Source: Paractinoplanes toevensis (GTDB lineage Bacteria > Actinomycetota > Actinomycetes > Mycobacteriales > Micromonosporaceae). Taken from it: a stretch of 64,000 nucleotides of DNA. Positions 34,251-43,700 of this stretch are shown piece after piece. Within the stretch, counting starts at the first letter, position 1. Every line of letters starts with the position of its first letter. The stretch lies in contig NZ_BOQN01000098.1 of the NCBI RefSeq assembly GCF_018332695.1, positions 1 through 64,000 of the forward strand, read 5' to 3'. The notes under the pieces are model-generated. The model was given only the letters and a program-made list of their open reading frames with translations, did no database searches and was not told the DNA's origin. Made by a program: the position numbers and the translations under genes.

Positions 34251-35771
34251 GTACGTCTTCCGGAGCTCCCGCTTCAGCACCTTCATGCTCGGGCCGAGCG
34301 GCAGCGACTCGACGAAGCGCACCTGCCGCGGGTACTTGTGGCGGCCGAGCTTCTCCTTCGACCACTCGATGAGCTCCTCGGCCGTGACGCCGCCCGGGTC
34401 GGGCACCACCACCGCGCAGATCTCCTCGCCGTGCACCGAGTCGGGCACGCCGATCACCGCGACCTGCACGACGGCCGGGTGCCGGGCGAGCGCCTCCTCG
34501 ACCTCGCGCGGGTAGACGTTGAAGCCGCCCCGGATCACCAGGTCCTTCTTGCGGTCGACGATCGAGATGAAGCCGTCCGCGTCCTTGGTGCCCAGGTCGC
34601 CGGTGCGGAACCAGCCGTCCACCACGGCCTGCGCGGTCGCCTCGTCGTTGTTGAGGTAACCGGCGAAGACGTTGTGCCCGCGGATCACGATCTCGCCGAG
34701 CTCACCGGCGTCCAGCAGCTCGATCCGCTCGTCGATCTCGGCCCGGGCGATCTCCACCTCGACACCCCAGATCGGGTGGCCGACGGTGCCGGCCCTGGTG
34801 CCGAACGCCGGTTGGTTGGTGGTCGCGGTGGGCGAGGTCTCGGAGAGGCCGTACCCCTCGAAGATCTTCGCCTGAAAAACCTCATCAAACTTTTCGAGTA
34901 CGGCTACCGGCAGCGAGGCGCCACCCGACACGCACAGCCGCAACTGCGGAAGACGGTCGGCCTTGGGGGCGGCCTCGAGCAGCCCGATATACATCGTCGG
35001 GACGCCGTGGAAGATGGTCACGTTCTCCTTGACCATCAGATCGATCGCGGCCTCACCGGAGAAGCGCGCCTGCAGCACGAGCGTGCCGCCGAGCCGGAAG
35101 GTCCCGTTCATCCCGACCGTCTGCCCGAACGTGTGGAACAGCGGCAGGCAGCCCATCACCACGTCGCCCTGCTTGAGGTCATGGATGTCGAAGACGTTCA
35201 CCATGGTGTTCATCACCAGGTTGAGGTGGGTGAGCAGGGCACCCTTGGGCTTGCCGGTGGTGCCGCTCGTGTAGAACACGACCGCCACGTCCTCGGCCTC
35301 ACGGCTCACGTAGCTCCGGAGCGGCACGCCCTGCTCGGCGGCGTCCTCGAGGCGTTCCACCCCCGGCACGGCCGGCCCGACCGAGACGATCTTCGTGCCG
35401 GTCAGCGCGGCCGCTGCGGTGGCGTTGGCGAGTTGCGAGGAGTGCGCGACAAGCAGCGTGGCGCCGCTGTCCCGCAGGACGTACGCGTTCTCCTCCGGCG
35501 TGAGCAGCAGGTGCATCGGGACTATCGTGGCGCCGGCCGCGAGCACGGCGTAGTAGACCCGGGGGAAGTCGGCGAGGTTGGGGATCTGGATGGCAACGGT
35601 GTCGCCGGGCCCGACGCCGAGTTCATTAAGGCCTGCGGCGTAGGCAAGGGTCTGGGACCACAAATCGCGGTAAGTGACCCGCTCGCCGGTGGCGCTGTCG
35701 ATCACCGCCAGCTGGGAGGGATATTTCCGGGCCGCCTCGGCCAGGACGGTGGCCAGCGACAACTGTGTCAT
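34239..35771 (-). CDS. long-chain fatty-acid--CoA ligase (AMP-binding enzyme)
   Basis: The 510-residue protein belongs to the ANL superfamily: AMP-binding motif YTSGTTGKPKGALL, FEGYGLSETSPTAT, WFRTGDLGTKDADGF and the C-terminal PREVEEALARHP with the catalytic Lys near GRHKYPRQVRF. It activates a carboxylic acid to its CoA thioester. Its start overlaps the acyl-CoA dehydrogenase stop by 4 bases, so activated acid passes to that enzyme. Chain length or substrate cannot be read. Confidence 0.94.
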   Translation of the reverse strand: MTQLSLATVLAEAARKYPSQLAVIDSATGERVTYRDLWSQTLAYAAGLNELGVGPGDTVAIQIPNLADFPRVYYAVLAAGATIVPMHLLLTPEENAYVLRDSGATLLVAHSSQLANATAAAALTGTKIVSVGPAVPGVERLEDAAEQGVPLRSYVSREAEDVAVVFYTSGTTGKPKGALLTHLNLVMNTMVNVFDIHDLKQGDVVMGCLPLFHTFGQTVGMNGTFRLGGTLVLQARFSGEAAIDLMVKENVTIFHGVPTMYIGLLEAAPKADRLPQLRLCVSGGASLPVAVLEKFDEVFQAKIFEGYGLSETSPTATTNQPAFGTRAGTVGHPIWGVEVEIARAEIDERIELLDAGELGEIVIRGHNVFAGYLNNDEATAQAVVDGWFRTGDLGTKDADGFISIVDRKKDLVIRGGFNVYPREVEEALARHPAVVQVAVIGVPDSVHGEEICAVVVPDPGGVTAEELIEWSKEKLGRHKYPRQVRFVESLPLGPSMKVLKRELRKTYSEQ

Positions 35772-36940
35772 GCCAGGTGCCCTCCGATCTTCGTGTACCC
35801 GCGGAGCAGGTCGCGGGAGATGATCAGCCGCTGCATCTCGTCGGTGCCCTCGTAGATCCGCATCAGGCGGACCTGCCGGTACCAGCGCTCGATCGGGAGT
35901 TCGCGGGTGTAACCCATGCCGCCGTGGATCTGCATGACCCGGTCGACGACGCGGTTGACCATGCCCGCGCCGTACAGCTTGGCCATCGATGAAGCGTGCC
36001 TCGGGTCCCAGCCCTGGTCAACAGTCCAAGCCGCGCGCAGGATCAGCCAGCGGGCGGCCTCGATCTCCACCTCGGAGTCGGCGATCATCCACTGAAGTGC
36101 CTGGTTTGTGCCGATCTTCGCGCCGAACGTCTCGCGCGTGTTCGCATAGTCGATCGCCATGCCCAGCGCCCGCTCGGCAATGCCCAGGGCGTTGGAGGGG
36201 ATGAGGTAGCGGCCCTTGCCGATCCACTTCATGCCCAGCTCGAAGCCCTGCCCGATCTCGCCGAGGATGTTGCGGTGCGGAACCCGCACATCTTCGAAGA
36301 TCAGCGAGGCGGGCCCGCCCTCGCCCATGGTCTGGATGAACTCCGACCGCCAGCCCATCGACTTGTCGACCAGGAACGCGGTCGCGCCGCCCTTGCTGGC
36401 CTTTTTCGAGGGGTCGGTGACGGCCACGACGATCGTGAAGTCGGCGTCGTTGCCGTTGGTGATGAACGTCTTCTCCCCGTTCAGCACCCAGTCGTCGCCG
36501 TCGCGGACGGCCCGCAGCTTGATGTTGGCGGCGTCGGAGCCGGCGCCCGGCTCGGTGATCGCGAAGCAGGAGATGCGCTCACCCTCGATGGTGGGCAGCA
36601 GGAACTCGCGCTTCTGGTCCTCGTTGGCGTAATACAGGATGTTGTCGGCCTCGCCGCCGAACTTGAACTGCACGAAGGTGCGGCCCACCTCGGTCCAGAT
36701 CAGCGACTGGAGGAGGGCGGGGAGATCCATCCCGCCGTACTCCTCCGGGGTGCTCAGGCCCCAGAAGCCGAACTTCTTCGCCTTCTGTTGCAGCTCGCGA
36801 AGCTCGCTGAGCTCCAGGCCGGGTTGATGGCGGCGCTCGCGGAGCAGCGCCTCCTGCTCCAGCGGCATGACCTCTTTGGTGATGAACTGACGAGCCGTAT
36901 CGCGAATCGCACGTTCCTCGTCGGTGAGCGAGAAGTCCAT
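35768..36940 (-). CDS. acyl-CoA dehydrogenase
   Basis: The 390-residue flavoenzyme has FAITEPGAGSDAANIKLRAV, NGEKTFITNGNDADF, GKGRYLIPSNALGIAERALGM and a C-terminal QIHGGMGYTRELPIERWYR with RIYEGTDEMQR. It introduces an alpha-beta double bond into an acyl-CoA. It is first in the operon and divergent from a TetR gene; a 17-bp palindrome (36945-36961) lies right before its ATG. Confidence 0.95.
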   Translation of the reverse strand: MDFSLTDEERAIRDTARQFITKEVMPLEQEALLRERRHQPGLELSELRELQQKAKKFGFWGLSTPEEYGGMDLPALLQSLIWTEVGRTFVQFKFGGEADNILYYANEDQKREFLLPTIEGERISCFAITEPGAGSDAANIKLRAVRDGDDWVLNGEKTFITNGNDADFTIVVAVTDPSKKASKGGATAFLVDKSMGWRSEFIQTMGEGGPASLIFEDVRVPHRNILGEIGQGFELGMKWIGKGRYLIPSNALGIAERALGMAIDYANTRETFGAKIGTNQALQWMIADSEVEIEAARWLILRAAWTVDQGWDPRHASSMAKLYGAGMVNRVVDRVMQIHGGMGYTRELPIERWYRQVRLMRIYEGTDEMQRLIISRDLLRGYTKIGGHLA

Positions 36941-36944
36941 GTGC

Positions 36945-36961
36945 TTAAACTAGCGGTGTAA
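36945..36961. promoter_or_regulatory. TetR-type operator, TTAAACTagcGGTGTAA
   Basis: This imperfect 17-bp palindrome lies between the acyl-CoA dehydrogenase and the TetR gene. It matches the perfect palindrome at 62320-62336 (TTACACTgggAGTGTAA) in both half-sites and spacing, with two arm differences. A second overlapping imperfect repeat, GTGTAAG...TAACAC, runs from 36956 to 36971. The local TetR is the natural candidate regulator. Confidence 0.6.
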
Positions 36962-36999
36962 GTTTTAACACGTCCAGTGCGAATTCCTTGGAGAATCCT

Positions 37000-37626
37000 G
37001 TGGCCCGACCGAGGCAGGCGTTGCTCACCCGCGAGCGCATCGTGGCGGCCGCGGGCGCCCTGGTCGACGCCGAAGGCCTGGACGCGCTGTCGGTGCGCCG
37101 GCTCGCCACCGAGCTCGGCGTGCAGGGCCCGTCGCTCTACAACCACTTCCCGACCAAGGCCGACATCGTCGATGCGGTCGCCGACGCCGTCGTCGAACAG
37201 GTCGACCTCTCGGTCTTCGGCGAGAAGCCCTGGCCCGAGGCCCTCCGGAGCTGGGCCCTGGAATATCACGCGGTGCTGGCCGCGCACCCGAACGTCGTGC
37301 CCGTCCTGGCGCAGGGGCCCGGCCGTCGCCCCGCCGGCCTCGCCATGGCCGAGGCGGTTTTCGGCGCGCTGGTCGACGCCGGCTGGCCACCCGCGCGCGC
37401 CACCCACATCGGCGCGCTCATGCGTTACCTGGTGACCGGTTCCGCCCTCGGTTCGTTCGCCCTGGGCTTCGACATCGACCCCGAGCTCTACGACCGTTAC
37501 CCCCATCTGCACAACGCGCCCCGTCTGGCGGCGCATCATGAAGCCGTGGACGAAGGCGCCTTCACCCTCGGCCTCGACCTGCTCATCAACGGCCTGCTGG
37601 CTCAGTTCGAAGGGACCCGCCGATGA
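37000..37626 (+). CDS. TetR family transcriptional regulator
   Basis: The 208-residue protein has the TetR HTH RERIVAAAGALVDAEG, VRRLATELGVQGPSLYNHFP and a TetR_C-like ligand domain (AHPNVVPVLAQGPGRRP). GTG 37000 is preferred over TTG 36988, as GGAG lies 6 bases before it. Its stop overlaps the aldehyde dehydrogenase start (ATGA), so the regulator is co-expressed with the enzymes it probably controls. Confidence 0.93.
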   Translation: MARPRQALLTRERIVAAAGALVDAEGLDALSVRRLATELGVQGPSLYNHFPTKADIVDAVADAVVEQVDLSVFGEKPWPEALRSWALEYHAVLAAHPNVVPVLAQGPGRRPAGLAMAEAVFGALVDAGWPPARATHIGALMRYLVTGSALGSFALGFDIDPELYDRYPHLHNAPRLAAHHEAVDEGAFTLGLDLLINGLLAQFEGTRR

Positions 37627-39032
37627 CCTCGCTCGACCGTCCGCTCCTCTACATTGGCGGAGAGTGGGTGCCGCCGTCCACCTCGAAAACCATCCCTGTG
37701 GATAACCCGGCCACCGAGGAAACCATCGCCCAGGTGCCGGCCGGATCGGCCGAGGACGTCGACCGGGCCGTGACCGCCGCGCAGGCCGCCTTCGACGGCT
37801 GGGCCGGCCGTTCGATGGCCGAGCGCGGCGAGGTTCTGGACCGCCTGCACACCGCCCTCGCCGCCCGGGCCGGCGACATCGCGAAAACCGTCGGGCTCGA
37901 GCTGGGCACGCCGCTCAAGGTCGCGAAAGCGGTCCAGGCCGGACTTCCGCTCACGGTCCTCCGTGGGTACGCCGACCTGGCCGTACGCCCGGTGCCGGAC
38001 GAGACGATCGGCAACTCCCTGATCGTCCACGAGCCGGTCGGCGTGGTCGGTGCGATCACCCCGTGGAACTACCCGCTGCACCAGGTGGTGGCGAAGGTGG
38101 CGGCGGCCCTGGCGGCCGGCTGCCCGGTCGTGCTCAAGCCCAGCGAGCTGACGCCGCTGGTGGCCTACCTGCTGTTCGACGCGGCCGAGGAGGCGGGCGT
38201 GCCGGCCGGCGTGCTCAACCTGGTCACCGGCACCGGCGCCGAGGTGGGCGCGGCCATTGCCGGTCACCCCGGCGTCGACATGGTGTCGTTCACCGGCTCG
38301 ACGGCGACCGGCCGGGCCATCACGCACGCGGCCGCCGACCGGATCGCGCGGGTCGCCCTGGAGTTGGGCGGCAAGTCGGCCAACGTCATTCTCGAGGACG
38401 CCGACGTGGTGAAGGCGGTGAAGGTCGGGGTCGGCAACGCCTTCCTCAACTCCGGGCAGACCTGCACGGCCTGGACCCGGATGCTGGTGCACCGCTCGCA
38501 CTACGACGAGGCGGTCGAGCTGGCCGCCAAGACCGCCGCGGGTTACACCGTCGGCGACCCCTTCGACGAGGGCACCCGGCTCGGGCCGCTGGTGTCGAAG
38601 GGGCAACAGGACCGGGTGCGTGGATTCATCGAGCGCGCCACCGCCCGCCTGGTCGCCGGTGGCCTGGACGCGCCGGTCCCCGGCAAGGGTTACTTCGTGG
38701 CGCCGACCGTGTTCGCCGACGTCGATCCCGCCGGTGAGCTGGCCCAGGAGGAGATCTTCGGGCCGGTTCTGTCGATCATCCCGTTCGACGACGACGACCA
38801 CGCCGTGGCGATCGCCAACAACTCGCGCTACGGCCTGGCCGGCGGCGTGTGGGGATCGGACGCGCGTGCGCTGGCGGTCGCCCGCCGGATGCGCACGGGT
38901 GCTGTCGACGTCAACGGTGGCGCCTTCAACCCGTTTGCCCCGTTCGGCGGATACAAGCAGTCCGGTGTCGGACGGGAGTTGGGCGAGTACGGTCTGGCCG
39001 AGTTCCAGCAAACGAAGGCGATTCAACGATGA
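37623..39032 (+). CDS. aldehyde dehydrogenase family protein
   Basis: The 469-residue NAD(P)-dependent enzyme has GAITPWNYPLHQV, SFTGSTATGRAIT, the catalytic Glu in LELGGKSAN and the catalytic Cys in NSGQTCTAWTRM, plus EEIFGPVLSI. It oxidises an aldehyde to the acid. With the alcohol dehydrogenase after it (ATGA overlap), it could convert an alcohol to an acid that the divergent CoA ligase then activates. Confidence 0.95.
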   Translation: MTSLDRPLLYIGGEWVPPSTSKTIPVDNPATEETIAQVPAGSAEDVDRAVTAAQAAFDGWAGRSMAERGEVLDRLHTALAARAGDIAKTVGLELGTPLKVAKAVQAGLPLTVLRGYADLAVRPVPDETIGNSLIVHEPVGVVGAITPWNYPLHQVVAKVAAALAAGCPVVLKPSELTPLVAYLLFDAAEEAGVPAGVLNLVTGTGAEVGAAIAGHPGVDMVSFTGSTATGRAITHAAADRIARVALELGGKSANVILEDADVVKAVKVGVGNAFLNSGQTCTAWTRMLVHRSHYDEAVELAAKTAAGYTVGDPFDEGTRLGPLVSKGQQDRVRGFIERATARLVAGGLDAPVPGKGYFVAPTVFADVDPAGELAQEEIFGPVLSIIPFDDDDHAVAIANNSRYGLAGGVWGSDARALAVARRMRTGAVDVNGGAFNPFAPFGGYKQSGVGRELGEYGLAEFQQTKAIQR

Positions 39033-40117
39033 GCGCTTACTTCAACGGGGTGGTCGTGCGATCGGCCGGGGAGCGGCCGGCCGTCGAGGAGTTGCGGCTG
39101 CCCGAGATCGGCCCCGGCCAGGTGCGGGTGCGCATCCGGGCGGCCGGCGTCTGCCACTCCGATCTGTCCATGGTGAACGGCACCGTCCGATCCCCGTACC
39201 CGCTGGTCATCGGCCACGAGGCGGCCGGCGAGGTGGTCGAGGCCGGCGAGCACGTCACCCGGGCCGCGGTCGGTGACCACGTCGTGCTCAACTGGCAGCC
39301 GCCCTGCCGCGAGTGCTGGTTCTGCGAGCGCGGCGAACCGTGGCTGTGCGCCACTTCGTCCGGCGTGGCCGCCCTGGAGAACGGCATCACCCTGGACGGC
39401 GCCCCGGTGCATGTCTCGCTCGGCCTGGGCGCCTTCGCCGACTACGTGGTGGCTCCCGCCAACGCGGTGATCCGGGTGCCGTCCGAGCTGCCCTTCGAAA
39501 AGGCCGCCCTGCTCGGCTGCGGCGTGCTCACCGGAACCGGCGCGGTCCGCAACACCGCCCAGGTGGCCCCGGGCGAGTCGGTGGTCGTCATCGGCCTCGG
39601 CGGCGTCGGCCTCTCGGTGGTCGCCGCGGCCCGCGCCGCCGGCGCCGCCGACGTGATCGCGGTGGACGTGTCCGAGGCCAAGAAGGGCCTGGCCGAGGCG
39701 GCCGGTGCGACCGACTTCGTGGTGTCCTCGGACGCGCTGTCCAAGGAGATCCGGGTCCGCACCTCGGGCCGCGGCGCCGACCACGCCATCGAGTGCGTCG
39801 GCCGATCCGCCACGATCCGCGCGGCCTGGCGGGCGACCCGCCGCGGCGGCCGGGTCACGGTGGTCGGCATGGGCAGCAACGACGACCTGGTCCAGCTCTC
39901 CGCGCTGGACATCTTCTCCTCGTCCCGCACGCTGCGCTCGTCGGTGTACGGTGCCGCCGACTTCGACACCGAGATTCCCCGGCTGGCCGCCGACGTCCTC
40001 TCCGGCGAGCTGTCGGTGGACCACCTGATCTCCGACCGGATCACCCTGGCCGACGTGCCCGAAGCCTTCGACCGGATGTCCCGTGGGGAGGGCGCCCGCT
40101 CGGTGGTCCAGCTCTGA
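39029..40117 (+). CDS. zinc-dependent alcohol dehydrogenase (MDR family)
   Basis: The 362-residue protein has catalytic zinc ligands in AAGVCHSD and GHEAAGEV, a complete structural zinc site CRECWFCERGEPWLC (C-x2-C-x2-C-x7-C) and the NAD-binding GLGGVGLSVV. It interconverts an alcohol and an aldehyde. It overlaps the aldehyde dehydrogenase by 4 bases. The class resembles aryl/allyl alcohol and class III dehydrogenases; the substrate is open. Confidence 0.94.
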   Translation: MSAYFNGVVVRSAGERPAVEELRLPEIGPGQVRVRIRAAGVCHSDLSMVNGTVRSPYPLVIGHEAAGEVVEAGEHVTRAAVGDHVVLNWQPPCRECWFCERGEPWLCATSSGVAALENGITLDGAPVHVSLGLGAFADYVVAPANAVIRVPSELPFEKAALLGCGVLTGTGAVRNTAQVAPGESVVVIGLGGVGLSVVAAARAAGAADVIAVDVSEAKKGLAEAAGATDFVVSSDALSKEIRVRTSGRGADHAIECVGRSATIRAAWRATRRGGRVTVVGMGSNDDLVQLSALDIFSSSRTLRSSVYGAADFDTEIPRLAADVLSGELSVDHLISDRITLADVPEAFDRMSRGEGARSVVQL

Positions 40118-40689
40118 TGCGACCGGCGCCGGGCGAGGTGCTCCACTTCTCGGAGGATCCGACGATCGAGCGCTTCGCGCCGCACGTGGCGCCGACCTCG
40201 GCGGAGACCACGCCGTACGTCTGGGCGGTGGATGCGCGCAGCGCGCCGAGCTATTGGTTTCCGCGTCAGTGCCCGCGCGCGATGGCCTGGGTGCGGGAGG
40301 GCACGACCGACGCCGATCGGGACCGGATCATCGGTCCCGGTGGCGGCGAGCGGGTGCACGCCATCGAGTACACCTGGTGGGACGCGATGCGCACCACCAG
40401 GCTGTACGCGTACCGCTTCGCGGCGGAGGCGTTCGAGCCGCTCGCCTCACCCGCCGCCGAACCGCACGCCATGGTGTCGACCGAGCCGGTGGTTCCGCTC
40501 GGGCCGCCCGAGCCGGTCGGCAACCTGATCGACTGCCACGCCGCCGCCGGCATCCAGCTACGCCTGCTGCCCAACTTATGGCCGTTCTGGGACGCGGTCA
40601 CCGCCGGCACCCTAGGTCACAGCGGCATCCGCCTGCGCAATGCGGCGCCACGCCCAGAGCCAGACCAATCGAGATATTCAACTACTTGA
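40117..40689 (+). CDS. DUF6886-type protein
   Basis: The 190-residue soluble protein has the conserved opening GEVLHFSEDPTIERFAPHVA, then YVWAVDARSAPSYWFPRQCP and VHAIEYTWWDAM. It matches a small actinobacterial family of unknown function that I recall as DUF6886. It is coupled to the alcohol dehydrogenase by TGATG but may not belong to the pathway. It contains a TTA leucine codon (40576-40578), rare in this GC-rich DNA. Confidence 0.75.
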   Translation: MRPAPGEVLHFSEDPTIERFAPHVAPTSAETTPYVWAVDARSAPSYWFPRQCPRAMAWVREGTTDADRDRIIGPGGGERVHAIEYTWWDAMRTTRLYAYRFAAEAFEPLASPAAEPHAMVSTEPVVPLGPPEPVGNLIDCHAAAGIQLRLLPNLWPFWDAVTAGTLGHSGIRLRNAAPRPEPDQSRYSTT

Positions 40690-40714
40690 CGATGCGTCAT
40701 CCCGTGCCTACTGT
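40686..40714 (+). promoter_or_regulatory. probable sigma-70-type promoter of the secreted LamG protein gene
   Basis: TTGACG (40686-40691), a 17-base spacer and TACTGT (40709-40714) form a good match to the major actinobacterial promoter. Transcription would start near 40721, which excludes the in-frame ATG at 40692 as start of the following gene and supports GTG 40779. Confidence 0.5.
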
Positions 40715-40778
40715 CCCGATCAAGCGTTCGGCTGGGGCGGAACGCCAACCCATCCATTGTGGCTTCACGGGGAAGACG

Positions 40779-43700
40779 GTGGCGTTGGTGCGTGAGCGGG
40801 CGCGTTCCTGCATGTCCATTTTCGTCGCATTTCTACTGTCTTCCAGCTCGATAGCGGTGGTCGGCGCGGCGCCCTCGGCGACCGCGGCGCCGAAGGCAAG
40901 CTGTCCCGACAGCGCCGCCGACGCGACGGCGGCGGCGCGGGCCGCGGCGAGTTGCCGAGGCCGGGTCGAGGTGCTCTCCGAACTCGGCGAGCGGACCCGG
41001 GTCTTCGCCAACCAGAACGGCTCCTTCACTGCCGAGAGCGCCGCGACCGTACAGCGGGTCAAGAACTCGACCGGCCGCTGGGTCAAGCCCGATCCGACCC
41101 TGCACCGCGACGCCGACGGGCGGATCGCGCCGGCCGCGACCTCGATGCGGATCTCGTTCTCCGGTGGCGGCACCGGCGCGGCCGCGACGATCGGCAAGGG
41201 CGAGTCCGAGCTGGGCCTGCACTGGCCCGCCGCGCTTCCGGTCCCGACCCTGGCCGGCGCCAACGCCACGTACGCCGAGGTCCTGCCCGGCGTCGACCTG
41301 GTACTTACCGCCCGGGCCGAAGGGTTCTCCGAGGTCCTAGTGGTCAAGAACACCACCGCCGCGGCCAACCCGGCGCTGTCCGCGGTCCGGTTCCGGACGA
41401 CCACCACCAAGCTGCGGCTCCGCCAGGACACGACCGGCTCGCTGACCGCGGTCGACGGCGCCGGCGCCACGCTCTTCGGCTCGGGTAACCCGGTCATGTG
41501 GGACTCGGCCAAGTCCGGTGACCGGCGGCCCGCCCGGGTGGTCACCCCGGGTGCCAACCGGCGCGCGATGCCGCTCCGGCTGACCGGCGATGAACTGGTC
41601 ATCCAGCCGGACACCGCGATGCTGCGGGACCCGGCCACGAAGTTCCCGGTCTACATCGACCCGGCGCTCGGCCGCACGGCCTGGACGATGATCAACAGCA
41701 AGTACCCGTCCCAGTCCTACTGGAGCTACGACCGGTCCGACTGCCCGGATCCGTACGGGGCGATCCAGTGCGCGAAGGTCGGCTACACCAACGACCCGAC
41801 CGGCATGATCTACCGGTCGCTGTTCTCCTTCGGGATCTCCAGCCTGCGGAGCAAGCACATCCAGGACGCCAAGCTGTCGATGGACACCGTCTACTCCTGG
41901 ACGAACAACGACTACGGCACCCAGGTCCGGGTCGCCGGCGCGATCAGCTCCAGCACCACCTGGTCGAACAACTCGGGCAGCTGGGGCGGGGTGGTCGCGA
42001 CCGCGAACAGCCACGCCCACGACAAGGTGCGGCGGCGCACCGAGTGGGGCGTCACCTCCGCGGTGTCGACCGCGGCCGGTGGCACCAGCAACACCCTCAC
42101 CTTCGGGCTCCGGGCGGTCGACGAGACGACCGTCAACCAGTGGAAGAAGTTCGACGCCGGTACGGCGCTGCTCGCCGTCATCTACAACTCGTACCCGAAC
42201 GTGCCCGACACCATCACGGTCGGCGGTCAGCCTTGCACGCGCGGGGCCGGTCAGCCGTACATCCGAACCCTGACGCCGGCGCTGAAGGCCCGGCAGACCG
42301 ACCCCGATGGCACGGCGCGCCTGCTCAAGGGCTGGTTCTACTGGTACAACCAGGGCGGCGCCCGGACCGGGACCCAGACGGTCTCGCAAGCGTCGATCGT
42401 CTCCGGGCAGTACGCGAACGCCACCATCCCGGCCGGGAAGCTGGCCGACGGTGGCAAGTACATCGTGCAGGCCATCACCCACGACGGCATCGACTACGGC
42501 CAGTACTCGGCGAACTGCGAGTTCACCGTCGACATATCGGCGCCGGGTGCGCCCAGCGGGGTGATCTCGACGACCTACCCGAACGACGGCCAGCTGCACG
42601 GCGGCGTCGGCACCGCGGGTAGTTTCGTGCTGCAACCGCCAAGCGGTGTTCCGACCGACTTCGCCGGGTACGCGTGGACGCTGGACCCGGCCATCAGCGC
42701 GGCGGCGGCCAACCAGGTCGCGGCCACCCAGGCGAGCCCCACCGCAACGATCTCGATCACGCCCACGGTCGACCAGCAGTACACCCTGCGGGTGTGGTCG
42801 CGGGACAAAGCCGGCAACTTCTCGGCCCCATTCGACTACACCTTCAGCGTCCGGGCCGGCACCGGGCCGGACGCCCGCTGGACCTTCGATCGGTCGGACG
42901 GCACTGACGTCAGCGGGCATGGCAACCCGGTCACCCCCACCGGGACCTGGGCGACGGGGCGTGGTGGCTACGGCTTTGCTCTGCAGCTGAACGGCACCTC
43001 CCAGTCCGCCGTCACCACCGGGCCGATCGTCACCCGGGACCCGAACACCGGCGCCGCCACCACCGTGCACTCCAACGGCAGCTTCACGGTGGCCGCCACC
43101 GTGAAGCTGGATTCCCTGGCCGGTTCGGGGCAGCGGGTGGTGGTCGCCCAGAACGGCGCGAACACCTCCGCCTATCTGCTCAGCTACTCGGTCGCCGACC
43201 AGAAGTGGCGGTTCGCGGTCGCGCAGTCCGATGTGGGCTCGCCGACCACCGTGGCGGTCGTGTCCAACGACGTCGCGTCCACCACCGCCTGGACCAGGCT
43301 GCTGGCCACCTATGACGGCACCACGCATGCCCTGCGTCTCTACGTGAACGGCATCGCCCAGACGGCCACCGCGACCTCGACCACGTTCGACGCCACCGGA
43401 ACGGTGACGATCGGCCGGATGGGCTCGGGCGGCTACTTCCCCGGGGCCATCGACGACGTCCGGATTTACGGGCGGGCGCTGAACAGCGCCGAGAGCGAGT
43501 TCAAGCTGATCGGCTTCCCGAACCCGCCGAGCTTGTCATACAACGGCGGCACCAAGGCGTATGTCGGACAGAACCTGCAACTGGTGATCAGCGCTGCTGG
43601 CGACCCCGCCGTCACGAAGGTGAAGTACCAGCTCGGTTCGACCCCGCCGGTCACCGTGACACTGCCGAACCCGGGCGAGTGGGCCACCGTGACCGCCACG

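Noticed and set aside
40692..40778. ATG 40692 as start of the secreted LamG-type protein
   Set aside because: It lies inside the -35/-10 spacer of a good promoter and would put a long polar segment before the signal peptide.
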